A DNA stretch of 64,000 bases from G965267335 sp965267335 (GCA_965267335.1 OZ253953.1:2046001-2110000); one strand, 5' to 3'. Shown: positions 47,677 to 57,686, counted from the stretch's first letter. Made by a program: numbers and translations. The notes: generated by a model from the letters alone, not told the origin.

Positions 47677-48125
47677 TGCGCTTGAATAACGGAATGTTTT
47701 TAAAGTGTTATAGTTGCGCTATAACCCCATAAAATGGGCGATAAAGACCTAATATGACTGTTTTTTTGGCGTTATATATCTTTTGATTTTTTGAGCATGA
47801 ATGCCTATTTTTCTGATAAAATCATTGAATATAATTTGGCATATAATGATTTGTTATTACCTTCCTTATATGATTTAGTTAATCACTGGTTGAGCAAGTA
47901 GCTAATTGATGATTAATTAAAATCTTTCCTCAATTTAAAGGGAATCCTCTCCCTTTGGTAATGTTGTACACTGGATGGTAGACTCTCTGCGACACGCGTT
48001 GCGGAGAGTTTCTTTTTTAGGGCCATCTGTAGCTGATTTCTTTTCAATAGCCACTTCCCATAGTTTCAAACAAATTGATTAATTTCACCTATTAACTTAG
48101 CGGCAGTGTTATAACAATATTCAAT
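47677..48125. other. 449-bp intergenic region with several hairpins
   Basis: Three structures: GTTATAG-TTGCG-CTATAAC (47707-47725), AAAGGGA-ATCCTC-TCCCTTT (47937-47956) and the terminator at 47982-48018. No ORF supported. The terminator lies some 300 bp from the nearest upstream stop, so the region may hold a long 3' UTR or a small RNA. Confidence 0.5.
47982..48018 (+). terminator. Rho-independent terminator distant from any gene
   Basis: 12-bp stem ACTCTCTGCGAC / GTTGCGGAGAGT (two G-T wobbles), 4-nt loop, then TTCTTTTTT. 305 bp after the ABC ATPase gene. Confidence 0.8.
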
Positions 48126-48473
48126 ATGCTTGGATTCGCAAAAAAATTAGTCGGGAATAAATCATTTTCAATTACTCAGGAGGATGTAAAAGAACTCATC
48201 AAAGTTGAGCCCACCACACTGATAATAGATGTAAGAACCTATGCGGAGTATAGGATGGATCACATCAACCCTTGCCAAAACATAAGTTTACAGGAAGGTG
48301 GTTTTGATGATAAAGTAAAGTATTTGGATAAAGATAATTTTTATGTCCTGTACTGTCGTAATGAAGGTCGAAGCAAACGTGCTCGTAAAAGAATGAAAAA
48401 GGCAGGATTCGAGAACGTATACACTTTAAAGGGTGGAATCCAGCGTTGGGTAGGGGCAAAAAAAGTGAAGTGA
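48126..48473 (+). CDS. Rhodanese-like domain protein
   Basis: A 115-residue single rhodanese domain, without signal peptide, so cytoplasmic. The active-site loop YCRNEGRSKRA carries the catalytic Cys77, and LIIDVRTYAEYRMDHI is the usual substrate-pocket segment. It transfers sulfur from a donor to a nucleophilic acceptor; the physiological partner is unknown. It converges on a beta-barrel gene, with a 7-bp inverted repeat (AGTGAGG...CCTCACT, 48469-48488) over the stop codon that could act as a bidirectional terminator. Confidence 0.88.
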   Translation: MLGFAKKLVGNKSFSITQEDVKELIKVEPTTLIIDVRTYAEYRMDHINPCQNISLQEGGFDDKVKYLDKDNFYVLYCRNEGRSKRARKRMKKAGFENVYTLKGGIQRWVGAKKVK

Positions 48474-48502
48474 GGTATCTTCCTCACTCCAATCTGTGGT
48501 TT

Positions 48503-49156
48503 TTAGAATTTACCGAATTTAAATGTTACACCTCCTGAATAGCCTTCAAGGTCTGAATCAGAGGTTTGGTTCAGGTCCAATCCTTTTGTCCACCGGTAAT
48601 TGACATTAAAGCCAAGTCTGAAAAATTTAGTGATATTCAATTCAAGAATTGCACCCGGCTCGACAACGAAAAACGCATCTGAGTCAGTGACAGTGCTCTC
48701 ATCGTCCCATGGATCGCTGCTATCAGAGTTTGATGAGGTGTAGGCTGCTCCACCAGCTCCGACCAACACGGGAAAGGATACATGAACTGGCCATTTGGAC
48801 CCGATGGTTACTTCCGCATAAAATCCTCCGTATCCCATTTCGAGCTGGTACTTTTCATCGTTTACAGAATTGGTATAATAGATATTATTGGTAAGACCAT
48901 ATCCGCCAAGTCCCAGTGAAAAGCCATGGTTCATAATCCAACCGCCTCTGGCACCTACCAGTAAGGCCTCATGACTACCTATTTCATTATAGTTGGCCAT
49001 GAGAGCACCAAACCCTCCGTTTGACGTTTTGCCACCACCAAAAAGCGTTTTGATTTCATAATTATCCTTTTCAGTAGTTGTTGATTCCTCCGAATCTTGG
49101 GCAAAGCTCACGCTTGCCATTGCCGTAAATAGCGCAGTGACTAATAAATTTTTCAT
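48503..49156 (-). CDS. Outer-membrane beta-barrel protein
   Basis: A 217-residue protein with signal peptide (LVTALFTAMASVSFAQ) and strand-rich sequence (EALLVGARGGWIMNHGFSLGL, FFRLGFNVNYRW) ending in VTFKFGKF, the usual terminal aromatic residue. Function unknown. The next gene upstream on the same strand starts about 20 bp away, so the pair may form one transcript with the DUF4097-like gene set further upstream. Confidence 0.72.
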   Translation of the reverse strand: MKNLLVTALFTAMASVSFAQDSEESTTTEKDNYEIKTLFGGGKTSNGGFGALMANYNEIGSHEALLVGARGGWIMNHGFSLGLGGYGLTNNIYYTNSVNDEKYQLEMGYGGFYAEVTIGSKWPVHVSFPVLVGAGGAAYTSSNSDSSDPWDDESTVTDSDAFFVVEPGAILELNITKFFRLGFNVNYRWTKGLDLNQTSDSDLEGYSGGVTFKFGKF

Positions 49157-49176
49157 GATGTTATCTGATTTAAATG

Positions 49177-49704
49177 TTATTCAAAAATGTACTTGATTGA
49201 GAGCCCCCAGTCTCCCATATTTCTTGAAATCCTGGCTGGACCAAAGAAGCCAAGAAAAGGTTTCCAATCGACTCCAACCGTAATTGGCATTGATAAAAAC
49301 CGATATTCCAGTCCTCCAATTACATCTACGCCCAGTGCGACATTGGTGGTGTAAAAGGTTTTTGGTGGAATGGGTGTCAGAGCGGCAGAATCTACAGGAT
49401 AGCAATCAGGACATCGCCTGATTTTGTAGTAACCGACATGGGCACCGAAGCCATAATACCAGAAGAATTTTTCTGAGTTTCCGATAGAGGAGGGATTATG
49501 AAATAGAGCTAATCCGGTCAACTGTAGGCCTCCTTTCCGGAAGCTCAGCATCAACTCATAAGCGTTTATTTCATTCGTGCATACCTTGTACTGTAATCCT
49601 TCGGTAACCCCTCCACGATATCCGGCTGCGTGTAAGTAATCCTGGGCACACAGTCTGTTGAAAGTGGCGATGGTAATAATTGTTGCTAGAATGGTTGCTC
49701 TCAT
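49177..49704 (-). CDS. Predicted small outer-membrane protein with a CxxC motif
   Basis: A 175-residue secreted protein: signal peptide (MRATILATIITIATFNRLCAQ), then barrel-like strands (LQYKVCTNEINAYELMLSF, NVALGVDVIGGLEYRF, WGLSIKYIFE at the end). It has a CxxC pair (RRCPDCYP). The ATG at 49704 is preferred to one at 49734, because it gives a clean signal peptide. Family not recognised. Confidence 0.65.
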   Translation of the reverse strand: MRATILATIITIATFNRLCAQDYLHAAGYRGGVTEGLQYKVCTNEINAYELMLSFRKGGLQLTGLALFHNPSSIGNSEKFFWYYGFGAHVGYYKIRRCPDCYPVDSAALTPIPPKTFYTTNVALGVDVIGGLEYRFLSMPITVGVDWKPFLGFFGPARISRNMGDWGLSIKYIFE

Positions 49705-49782
49705 AATTAATTTGGTTCGATAGAAAGACAGCACATACTATTTAAAGTTGCATGTACAGTCGAAAAAGTTTGGAATAATAAT

Positions 49783-50862
49783 TTACGGTGCGATATAGAC
49801 TTCGCTGTTTTCAGCTTGAATGGAAATTTTGCTTTCGGTAGTTCCTGAGCCAATTTGCCCGGTCCAGTGTTCAAACTCATGTTTATCAATGAATTTAGTC
49901 TTATGAGAAAGACTGGCCTTAGGTAGGGTCACATCTACTTTTCTATGTACCAAGTCCAGCTTAAACCTGCTCTCATCTCCGGTGTGTATTTCAAAGTCAG
50001 TGAATTTTGAAGTTGAAGTAATTGCCTCAAACCCAGGGGCTAGTCTGTCAACAATGAGTTCACCAAACTTCATGTTCATATAGGCTCTGGTTTGGAGATT
50101 GTTTATTCGGACTTTCGAAAAGTCGAATTCTCCATTTACGGAACCCACCTTCTCGAGTATAACTTTATCTCTCTTTGAGTCAAACCGTATTTTGTTTACT
50201 TGTGCGACCCTGATCTCGGAGTTCTTTGAGTTAATTACAATGTTGTTGGCTTTACGAATCCTACAATCTCCATATGAGATTTTCAACAACCCCTTTTCGA
50301 AGTTTTTAATACTAACATCTCCGAAATGTACTTCTAGTGAACAGTGCACGTTGATTGAGTTTACCCGCAGGTCCCCGTGAGACAACGTAATCTGAGCTCT
50401 GTTATTTAAGTCGGGTAAGTATACATTGCCGTACTTATTATCAATATTCAAAATAGTGCCTTTGGGTACTTTGACGGTATAATCGATTTTTAGTCTATCC
50501 TCTTTGGTAAGTAAGTCTCCCAAATCATGAATAATCACCGGTCCGGACTTCTGTATTGTGGTCACGGCCGTGATATACTGGCCGGATTTGTCAAACTCAA
50601 AATCGAGTGAATTTCTCATTTTGGATAGTTTGAGGTGGTTTTTCGAAGTCATTTCGACTTCTATTTTGAAACTCACGCTGTCCTTATCCCATTGCTCGAC
50701 ATACACCTTGCCGTACTTGTTAATGATACTAACCTCGGGATCGGTTGTGGTCTTGTAGCTCTTTTTTATCGTCTTCTCATGACTCACTTGTCCGTAGGAC
50801 AGGGATACCAGGGTGGCCCCAAGAAGAGCGATACTATATTTTTTAAGCAGATAAGTCTTCAT
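49783..50862 (-). CDS. DUF4097-like putative adhesin, envelope
   Basis: A 359-residue exported protein (signal peptide ending SLSYGQ). The mature part is a repetitive beta-solenoid-like sequence (INKYGKVYVEQW, IDNKYGNVYLPDL, SYGDCRIRKANN) in which the recurring 'KYGxVYV' pattern is typical of the DUF4097/putative adhesin family. It overlaps the upstream anti-sigma gene by 20 bp, which argues that it belongs to the same sigma/anti-sigma operon, where such proteins are often the stress-related cargo. Confidence 0.75.
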   Translation of the reverse strand: MKTYLLKKYSIALLGATLVSLSYGQVSHEKTIKKSYKTTTDPEVSIINKYGKVYVEQWDKDSVSFKIEVEMTSKNHLKLSKMRNSLDFEFDKSGQYITAVTTIQKSGPVIIHDLGDLLTKEDRLKIDYTVKVPKGTILNIDNKYGNVYLPDLNNRAQITLSHGDLRVNSINVHCSLEVHFGDVSIKNFEKGLLKISYGDCRIRKANNIVINSKNSEIRVAQVNKIRFDSKRDKVILEKVGSVNGEFDFSKVRINNLQTRAYMNMKFGELIVDRLAPGFEAITSTSKFTDFEIHTGDESRFKLDLVHRKVDVTLPKASLSHKTKFIDKHEFEHWTGQIGSGTTESKISIQAENSEVYIAP

Positions 50863-51421
50863 AACTATTATCCTTTTTATTTATGGATTTTAACTGTTCC
50901 AAAATCTCTTCCAGAATTTCCAACTTCAGTCTGTAGTTTTCGATCATCGCTTCTATGATTTCTTCATTAGCCAGATCTTCTTTTAGGTCCTTTTTTAAAT
51001 CAGTGTAGGCACTATCCAACTCTGCCATATCTACCTGGATGTCCTGCTTGACTTCCGGGTAGAGGGCAGCATATTTATTGAGTTCGTTGTAGCGATCGTT
51101 GATTTGAGAAGTATAGTACTGTTCAGCTTCTTCCACTTCATCCGGCAATAAATTGTCCTGTTGTACGGGTGTTTCTATAGTTTGTATTGCTATTTCAGGA
51201 ACTTCTTCATCAATCCAGTACTCATAAGCAGCTATTGAACTCACAGCAATTATTACTACAGCAGCAGCCCTCTTGATATACAAACTCCAGTTGAACGGTT
51301 TTTTCTGTTTGCCAAGTTGAGCGTCTATATTATTCCACAGACCTTCAGGAGGGCTCTGAGTATCAAACTCACCGCGATGTGAGTTGATAAAATCTTCGAG
51401 TTTTTTATTTTTTTCAGGCAT
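50843..51421 (-). CDS. Predicted membrane-anchored anti-sigma factor
   Basis: A 192-residue protein with an N-terminal cytoplasmic segment (EDFINSHRGEFDTQSPPEGL, resembling the sigma-binding part), one membrane helix (AAAVVIIAVSSIAAYEYWI, about 51-69) and a periplasmic coiled-coil tail (about 95-180). This is the common Bacteroidota layout of an anti-sigma protein. It overlaps the sigma gene by 8 bp and the DUF4097-like gene by 20 bp. The call rests on topology and position rather than a strong domain. Confidence 0.75.
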   Translation of the reverse strand: MPEKNKKLEDFINSHRGEFDTQSPPEGLWNNIDAQLGKQKKPFNWSLYIKRAAAVVIIAVSSIAAYEYWIDEEVPEIAIQTIETPVQQDNLLPDEVEEAEQYYTSQINDRYNELNKYAALYPEVKQDIQVDMAELDSAYTDLKKDLKEDLANEEIIEAMIENYRLKLEILEEILEQLKSINKKDNSYEDLSA

Positions 51422-51956
51422 AGCGGTTTATTTTTTCTAATAACTTTTTCTTTGCTCGATGAAACTGCGTCTTTGATGTGGATTCAGTGATTCCCATTAT
51501 TTCTGAAATTTCTCGATGATCGTAACCTTCCAGTAAATAGAGGGAAGCAATCACACGATATCCATCAGGAAGTTCCTGTATCGCCTTGTTTACCTTTTCC
51601 ACCGTATATCCCATATCAGTTTCATCAATGATTTCACTTTCAGTTTCCGGAAGTTCTGAGGTATAGTCCAGTTGTACCCGTCTCTTCTTGAGTGCATTGA
51701 TACATTTGTTTATCACGATGCGCTTGATCCAGGCTCCAAAAGTTGATTCTTGCTTAAAGGAATCGATTTTTGTGAACGCCTCGATAAAAGCATCCTGGAG
51801 TAAGTCCTGGGCATCACCTTCGTTGTTCATCATTCTCAGACAAATATTGTACATGGCCTTTGAGTAAAGGTTGTACAGTTGAAACTGAGCTTGACGACTT
51901 CCAAGCTTACACTCTTGTACAATGTCACTATGCAGATCCTGATAGCTTATTTCCAC
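51414..51956 (-). CDS. ECF RNA polymerase sigma factor (sigma-70 family)
   Basis: A 180-residue ECF sigma factor. Region 2: FQLYNLYSKAMYNICLRM, then GDAQDLLQDAFIEAFTKID with TFGAWIKRIVINKCINALKK. Region 4: LPDGYRVIASLYLLEGYDHR and ISEIMGITESTSKTQFHRAK. It starts with ATG at 51956 and is the first gene of a three-gene set (sigma, anti-sigma, DUF4097-like). An ECF promoter upstream would be expected but was not identified. Confidence 0.92.
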   Translation of the reverse strand: MEISYQDLHSDIVQECKLGSRQAQFQLYNLYSKAMYNICLRMMNNEGDAQDLLQDAFIEAFTKIDSFKQESTFGAWIKRIVINKCINALKKRRVQLDYTSELPETESEIIDETDMGYTVEKVNKAIQELPDGYRVIASLYLLEGYDHREISEIMGITESTSKTQFHRAKKKLLEKINRYA

Positions 51957-52011
51957 CTTCTTGGTGTTTCTAAACTAATGACAAGGAAGAAATGCGAGGG
52001 TTGCACGAAGC

Positions 52012-53322
52012 TTAATTATTAAATGAAAAAATTTGTCCGGTGAGTCGCTGAAGTTCAACTTCACTTTCAGACAGGTTATATATAGCCTCTAAAGTACTAA
52101 TGGTGTTTTGCAAATGACTCATCTGAATCTCTCTGTAATCGAAGGAGGAGATAAGCCCGCTTTTGATTCGCTCATTGGCCAATTCAAGGTTCAGACTTGT
52201 TTGTTCTTCTTGTTGCTTTCGGATTCCTAAAATGGCTGACCGGGTGTTGTATAAATCGACCTGAGTAATAATTTCATTTTTAAGGCTTAGCTCAAGCTCC
52301 TTGGTTTGTATAACTCCCTGATCGATTTGCATTGCAGTGGTATTAATCGAACGTTTTATTTTTCCTCCGTCAAATAAGGTATAGGAAAGGGTGAAGTTAG
52401 CATAGTATTCACGGTTAGAGCCACGATTGTTCGGAAGTCCGTCAATTCTGATGGTGGCTTGTGACGTGGATGCCCCCAGGTTGAGTGATAAGTTGGGGAA
52501 AAGGCTACTCTTGGCAAGTTGGTTTGAATTTCTGAGGAGGTCCAGATTCAGGAACTCCAGCTGCAACTGTTTATTATTTTTAGTCAATAACTTGAGTAAG
52601 CTATCGCTTCTATACTCATTTAGTGTCACGCTAATAGAATCTGTGCATTGAATAGAATCATTAATATCCCTGGCGAGGAGGAGATTTAGATTTCGCTTGG
52701 CGTTACGCAGGTTTAGTTTTTGTACGGTCAGGTTAATACTGTCTTCCAGGTAAGCATTTTCAAATTGTCGTACATCAAAACTGCTTGAGAGACCAGATTG
52801 TTTTTTAAGCATTGTATAGTCGAGCTTGTCCTTCGATAGTTTCAACATACTGGCGAATACTTCAAGCTTTTGTGATTCCAGTATAATTTGGCGGTAAGCC
52901 AGAATAATGGCTTGTACCGTATTTTCAATAATGAGAGCTTCCTGGTTTTCACTTTGGTTCTGTAAGAGAGAGAGTCTTTCTTTTGTGATGTTGACAGCGA
53001 AGCCACCAAAAATTGTCCAGCCGGCATTTATGGTACCGTTGAAAGAATTTTGCCTTATCAAACCATTGATGAAAGAAGTTGGGTTATTTCTTTCGGTAAT
53101 CCCATTGTTGTTGCCACCACTTATTGTAATTGTCGGATATCGACCAGCCTCTCCCCAGTTGTTGTTGGTCATTGCGATATCTTTATCAATTTTGGTGAGT
53201 TGTATTTGATAGTTATTTGATAGGCCAAGCTGAATCGCTTCATTTAAGGTCAGTGATTCCTGGGCCTTTGAGTTGTACCAGGCAAGTAGCAATATGGTGG
53301 ATATGACTAACCTAATTTTCAT
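52012..53322 (-). CDS. TolC family outer-membrane efflux protein
   Basis: A 436-residue TolC-type protein with signal peptide (ending NSKAQ), and the long amphipathic helices of the family, e.g. QLTKIDKDIAMTNNNWGEAG, the ARDINDSI segment, and the repeat LELANERIKSGLISSFDYRE. It is the third gene of an efflux operon and overlaps the end of the RND gene by 11 bp. It should form the outer-membrane channel for the adjacent pump. Confidence 0.92.
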   Translation of the reverse strand: MKIRLVISTILLLAWYNSKAQESLTLNEAIQLGLSNNYQIQLTKIDKDIAMTNNNWGEAGRYPTITISGGNNNGITERNNPTSFINGLIRQNSFNGTINAGWTIFGGFAVNITKERLSLLQNQSENQEALIIENTVQAIILAYRQIILESQKLEVFASMLKLSKDKLDYTMLKKQSGLSSSFDVRQFENAYLEDSINLTVQKLNLRNAKRNLNLLLARDINDSIQCTDSISVTLNEYRSDSLLKLLTKNNKQLQLEFLNLDLLRNSNQLAKSSLFPNLSLNLGASTSQATIRIDGLPNNRGSNREYYANFTLSYTLFDGGKIKRSINTTAMQIDQGVIQTKELELSLKNEIITQVDLYNTRSAILGIRKQQEEQTSLNLELANERIKSGLISSFDYREIQMSHLQNTISTLEAIYNLSESEVELQRLTGQIFSFNN

Positions 53323-56300
53323 CGGACTTAATTGTCTTTAATCTTTTCTGTTCACGATAGGCCGGTTCAACTTCTTCTGCGGTTGGTTTGATTCCTGTCC
53401 AGAACCAAACAAAGCCTCGTCTGAGATCATTGTAGGTCATGATCCAGGCGGGAAAGCATAAAATGATGAGGAGCGTTCCTACCAATACGCCAAATGCGAT
53501 TTCTATGGCCATTGGGATTAGAAACTGTGCTTGTAAGGACTGTTGCCATATCAAAGGATATAGACCCAACACTGTAGTTATGGAGGTCAATAGGATTGGT
53601 CGGAATCTAGAGACACCGGCATCAAATACAGCTGACTGGACTCTTAATCCGGATTTAATGTTTCTGTTAAATTTATCAAGGAATACCACAGCATCGTTTA
53701 CGACTACCCCTGCAACTGCTACGCAGCCAAACCAGCTCATAACTACCATTGTAATATCATGTATGTAATGGCCGAACATTCCCCCTGCAATACCTACGGG
53801 AATCATGAAAATGATGAGAAAGGTTTGAAAGAATGAACGGAAAGTAAGGCTAATAATTGTAAACATGAGTATGATAATTACCGGAAGGGTTTGGCTCATG
53901 GAGAGCTGCATTTTTTCATTCTCCCGTTCCTGGCCACCACTTATTTTTCTGACGGATGGATATTTTTTGAGTATGTCAGCCAGGACAGTTGCGCTGATCT
54001 CGTCAACAATATCTTTTGCGGGTGCATCGGCATCAGCCATATCAGCGTTGATGTTTACTTCCCTGGCACCGTTATAATGTTTGATGCTGATTTGGTCTCT
54101 GTCAATTGAGAAGTCGGCAATATTACTCAATGTGTATTCACCACCGGTTCGGGAAGTGATTTTTACATTCGCCAGACTTCCCAATGAGCTGCGGTCTTCT
54201 TTCTCGTATCGAACCCATACCTTTACTTCATCAGAACCAATTTGAAGACGTTGGGCCTCTAAGCCAAAGAATCCTTGACGGATCTGGCTCGCGATATCGG
54301 AGTTCGACAAACCCAGAAATTTGGCTGTGGGCTTAATTTGAAGTTGAATTTCCTGCATACCCAGAATATCATCATCAATCACATTGGCAAGCCGGGGATC
54401 GTTGTTCAAGCGTTCGAGGAGCTCTTCTTTGGCCTTTTCTAACTCTTCATGATCTTTGCCGACAAGATAGTAGGAGAGGGCTTTTCCAAACCAGCCTCTT
54501 ACTTCAACGGTTGATTTCTTTGCGTTTGGAATAGGCCCTGCTTTCTTTCGAATGGCGGCAGCGAGGTCGTGACTGTTTATTTCTTCGCCATCGATTTTGC
54601 GCTCTTCTAGCGGAAGTACCTGAATACGTATTTCTCCCATATGGCCACTGAGCATACCCCCTTCTGCTACACGTATTTTAGTTGAGATCAAGATGTCTTT
54701 TTTGTGCCGTTCTCGTAATGAATCGTTGACTTCGATGACCTTGGACTCCATATATTTTAGGTATTTAAGAGTAGTATCCGCTGGAGTGCCTGGCTCAAAT
54801 TCCAGGTTGATATTGATGATGTCCCTATCAAGTGATGGAAAGTAGCTTGATTTGATAGAACCACCGAAAAACATGGCAAAAACTATCGCAGTGAAGGCAA
54901 GTGGAAGGAGTGCGAATACCCAGCGCCACTTTAGGGAGAAGTTGAGATAGTCTCCATAGAGTTTATAGCGGACGAAATCGATGGCGCTGTTGATCTTTTG
55001 CCTGATTCGCCCGGTCTTAGTGACGTCTTTTTTTGTGTATAAGTGACCGGGTAATACAATGGTCGCTTCTATTAGAGAGAACGATAGGGCTAGGATAACC
55101 ACAATCGCCATTTCAACCATGAATTCACCAATCCTTCCATCCATAAAGAACAGCGTAGAAAAAGCAATCACTGTGGTCATAATGGAAGTGAATACAGCGG
55201 GAAGAACTTCTAACGTGCCTTCAACGGTTGCCTTCAAAGGGGCTACGCCTCGCTCCAGTTTGGCGTGGATGTTTTCCGCAATTACGATACCATCATCCAC
55301 CAGGATGCCAATCACCAGGATCATTCCAAACATCGTAATTTGGTTGATCGTAACACCACATAATGAGGCCAGCATGAGCATCGCACAAAGCGATACAGGT
55401 ATCCCCATAGCGACCCAGAATGAAAGTTTCAGATTAAGAAATAATCCCAGCGAGAGTACAACAAGTAGCAGGCCAATGGCGCCATTTTCAAGTAGCAAGT
55501 GGAGCCTGGAACGTACGCTGATCGATGCATCGAAATTGATCGTCAGTTCGTAGACATTATTTTCTCTATTGAAGGTTTCATAGTATTCATGGAGGAAATT
55601 GGACATTTTGAGCAAGTCCTCTCCGGGAATAATTTCCACATCAATACTTACACCAGGCTTGCCGTTCAAGAGAGTTTGAGTAGGAGATTCCGAGAATTGC
55701 TTTTTGACGGTTGCTATATCTTTTAAAAGGAGATAAGAACCATCCGGAAGTGCCTTCACAGGAATATTACCGATTTTGGCAGTGTTAGTTTCCTTTAAGT
55801 CGGACCGGATTAAAAAGTCCTGAGTCGGTGTCCGTAGTATTCCTCCTGAAATGTCACGATTGTTCGTTTTTACTGCAGATGCAATGTCTTCAAAGGTTAA
55901 ACCATATTTAAGTAGGGTTTCTTTTTTTACTTCTATAGCTATTTCAAGTTCAGGGTGATCTTTTACATACACCTTCGACATTAAACCAGATGCGAGGAAG
56001 TCATCTTCTATCTCTTCCGCTTTTTGTTTCAGAGAGTGCAGGCTGACATCACCAAACAATGTGAAGTACATCGCATTGCTTCGGGGTTCCATTTTAAAGA
56101 TTTTTGGTTTTTCCGCGTTTTCAGGAAAGGAATTGATTCGGTCAACTGCGTTTTTTACATCAGAGAGCAGGTCATCGACATCGTAGCCCTTCAAGCCAAC
56201 CACGGTAATGGTAGCTGAGTTCTCTGAAGACACTGAGGTGTATTCGTCTATCCCGGTGATGCCTTTCAGAGCTTCTTCTATTCGCTGGGTGATACCTTCC

Positions 56301-56482
56301 TCAACCTCATGGGGTGAAGCTCCTGGTAACGATACTTGTACTTGAATTTCCCGGACTGGCCGATCGGGGAATCGATCTTTTTTTATGAGGATAGCCGTAA
56401 ACAGACCACCCAGTAATATAAGTACAATGAGAGTATTGGTCCAGTAGGGGTAGCGAACGAAAAAGGTTATTAGTTGCCTCAT
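53312..56482 (-). CDS. RND (AcrB-type) efflux pump permease
   Basis: A 1056-residue RND transporter. Expected layout is visible: first helix (TNTLIVLILLGGLFTAILI), first porter domain (VSLPGASPHEVEEGITQRIE), transmembrane helices with the proton-relay pair GILVDDGIVIAENIHAKLE (about 390-408) and a second helix set. Length matches AcrB/MexB-like pumps. It exports hydrophobic or toxic compounds, or possibly metals; substrate is not predictable. Its start overlaps the adaptor stop by 4 bp (ATGA). Confidence 0.95.
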   Translation of the reverse strand: MRQLITFFVRYPYWTNTLIVLILLGGLFTAILIKKDRFPDRPVREIQVQVSLPGASPHEVEEGITQRIEEALKGITGIDEYTSVSSENSATITVVGLKGYDVDDLLSDVKNAVDRINSFPENAEKPKIFKMEPRSNAMYFTLFGDVSLHSLKQKAEEIEDDFLASGLMSKVYVKDHPELEIAIEVKKETLLKYGLTFEDIASAVKTNNRDISGGILRTPTQDFLIRSDLKETNTAKIGNIPVKALPDGSYLLLKDIATVKKQFSESPTQTLLNGKPGVSIDVEIIPGEDLLKMSNFLHEYYETFNRENNVYELTINFDASISVRSRLHLLLENGAIGLLLVVLSLGLFLNLKLSFWVAMGIPVSLCAMLMLASLCGVTINQITMFGMILVIGILVDDGIVIAENIHAKLERGVAPLKATVEGTLEVLPAVFTSIMTTVIAFSTLFFMDGRIGEFMVEMAIVVILALSFSLIEATIVLPGHLYTKKDVTKTGRIRQKINSAIDFVRYKLYGDYLNFSLKWRWVFALLPLAFTAIVFAMFFGGSIKSSYFPSLDRDIININLEFEPGTPADTTLKYLKYMESKVIEVNDSLRERHKKDILISTKIRVAEGGMLSGHMGEIRIQVLPLEERKIDGEEINSHDLAAAIRKKAGPIPNAKKSTVEVRGWFGKALSYYLVGKDHEELEKAKEELLERLNNDPRLANVIDDDILGMQEIQLQIKPTAKFLGLSNSDIASQIRQGFFGLEAQRLQIGSDEVKVWVRYEKEDRSSLGSLANVKITSRTGGEYTLSNIADFSIDRDQISIKHYNGAREVNINADMADADAPAKDIVDEISATVLADILKKYPSVRKISGGQERENEKMQLSMSQTLPVIIILMFTIISLTFRSFFQTFLIIFMIPVGIAGGMFGHYIHDITMVVMSWFGCVAVAGVVVNDAVVFLDKFNRNIKSGLRVQSAVFDAGVSRFRPILLTSITTVLGLYPLIWQQSLQAQFLIPMAIEIAFGVLVGTLLIILCFPAWIMTYNDLRRGFVWFWTGIKPTAEEVEPAYREQKRLKTIKSDEN

Positions 56483-57621
56483 TGTACTTTTCTGAAATTG
56501 ACTTTCATCCCACTATTAAAACTCTCAGAGGCATTTTTTACAACCAGACTATTATTGTTTTGCAATCCTTCCACCATAACTCGGTTGCCAATGATGTCTT
56601 TGATGGACACAGATACCAGATTCAAAGTAGAGTCTTGAGTATTAATTGTAAAAATATTGTTGTTACGCAAAATAGCTGACCGGGGGATACTTACATAAGC
56701 TCCCTGGGTTGAAGTAGTGACCGGGATTTGAACCTGAACATAGTCACCGCTAAATACCTGATTCTTTTTTGCATTTTTGACCTCTATATACACCATTTGT
56801 GTTTGGCTTTCAGTATTTATAAAGTCGGAGATCCGACTAACCCTACCGGGAACCTGAGTGCCATTTTCTAAAATTAAGTTCACGGTTTTGTTTAGCTTAA
56901 GATTGCTTGCCATGGTCTTTTTCAATGGAATTGCGACTTCAACGAGGTCAGTCCTGATGGCAGTGGCAATGTTGGTTCCCGTATTTACATTTGACCCCGT
57001 CTGTAATTTGACATTACTTAAGCTTCCATCGAAGGGTGCGTATATTCTATGTCTTTTGATGACCTCTTCTTCTGAGAGTATGGTGTGATAGGATTTATAA
57101 ATGTTATTTCTTGAAATAAATGCATTTTCTGATGCAGATGAAGTTTCAGGAGGAGCGGGGAGTGGTTTGTCAATGCTTAATCCTTGCGCATATTTCTCCC
57201 ACTTAGGGAAGCTGCCAGGGTAGTCTACCTTTAGGTCAGGTAGTACGCTGTTTACCTGGTTAATGTAGTCACTTTTTAACGCCTTTAAGTTCAGCGCTCT
57301 GGTTTTCGAGTCTATACTCACTAAAAGGTCTCCCTTGTTGAAAGAAACTCCATTAGCTAATTTAATATTTGTCTTTAGGAGTTTTCCGCTGGCTTCGGCA
57401 TTGATTTCAAGTTTATCTACTGTTGAGACATATCCATACTCCCGTACCAGAACATCTTCGCTTTCCCGGACAGGCATCACTGCTTCTACTTCTCTTAAAC
57501 CGAAGTTCTTGTTTCTCGGAGGAGCTTCATCTGGAGCAGTCAGGGAATTTATGATCTGTAGGGTACCAAACCCTATGACTGCCAGCAGTACAACAGAAAT
57601 TAATATTTGACGAGTTGTCAT
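56479..57621 (-). CDS. RND efflux periplasmic adaptor (membrane fusion protein)
   Basis: A 380-residue adaptor with an N-terminal membrane segment (ILISVVLLAVIGFGTLQII), a lipoyl/barrel-sandwich domain (ASGKLLKTNIKLANGVSFNK and YAPFDGSLSNVKLQTGSNVN) and beta-barrel domain. The helical hairpin is short. It is first in the operon adaptor-pump-channel, all overlapping, so the genes are translationally coupled. Confidence 0.92.
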   Translation of the reverse strand: MTTRQILISVVLLAVIGFGTLQIINSLTAPDEAPPRNKNFGLREVEAVMPVRESEDVLVREYGYVSTVDKLEINAEASGKLLKTNIKLANGVSFNKGDLLVSIDSKTRALNLKALKSDYINQVNSVLPDLKVDYPGSFPKWEKYAQGLSIDKPLPAPPETSSASENAFISRNNIYKSYHTILSEEEVIKRHRIYAPFDGSLSNVKLQTGSNVNTGTNIATAIRTDLVEVAIPLKKTMASNLKLNKTVNLILENGTQVPGRVSRISDFINTESQTQMVYIEVKNAKKNQVFSGDYVQVQIPVTTSTQGAYVSIPRSAILRNNNIFTINTQDSTLNLVSVSIKDIIGNRVMVEGLQNNNSLVVKNASESFNSGMKVNFRKVQ

Positions 57622-57686
57622 ATTAGTTAAGTTAGCTTAAAATTATTGACTTAGCAGGGATAAGAAAACAATAAGGCTAACAAATT

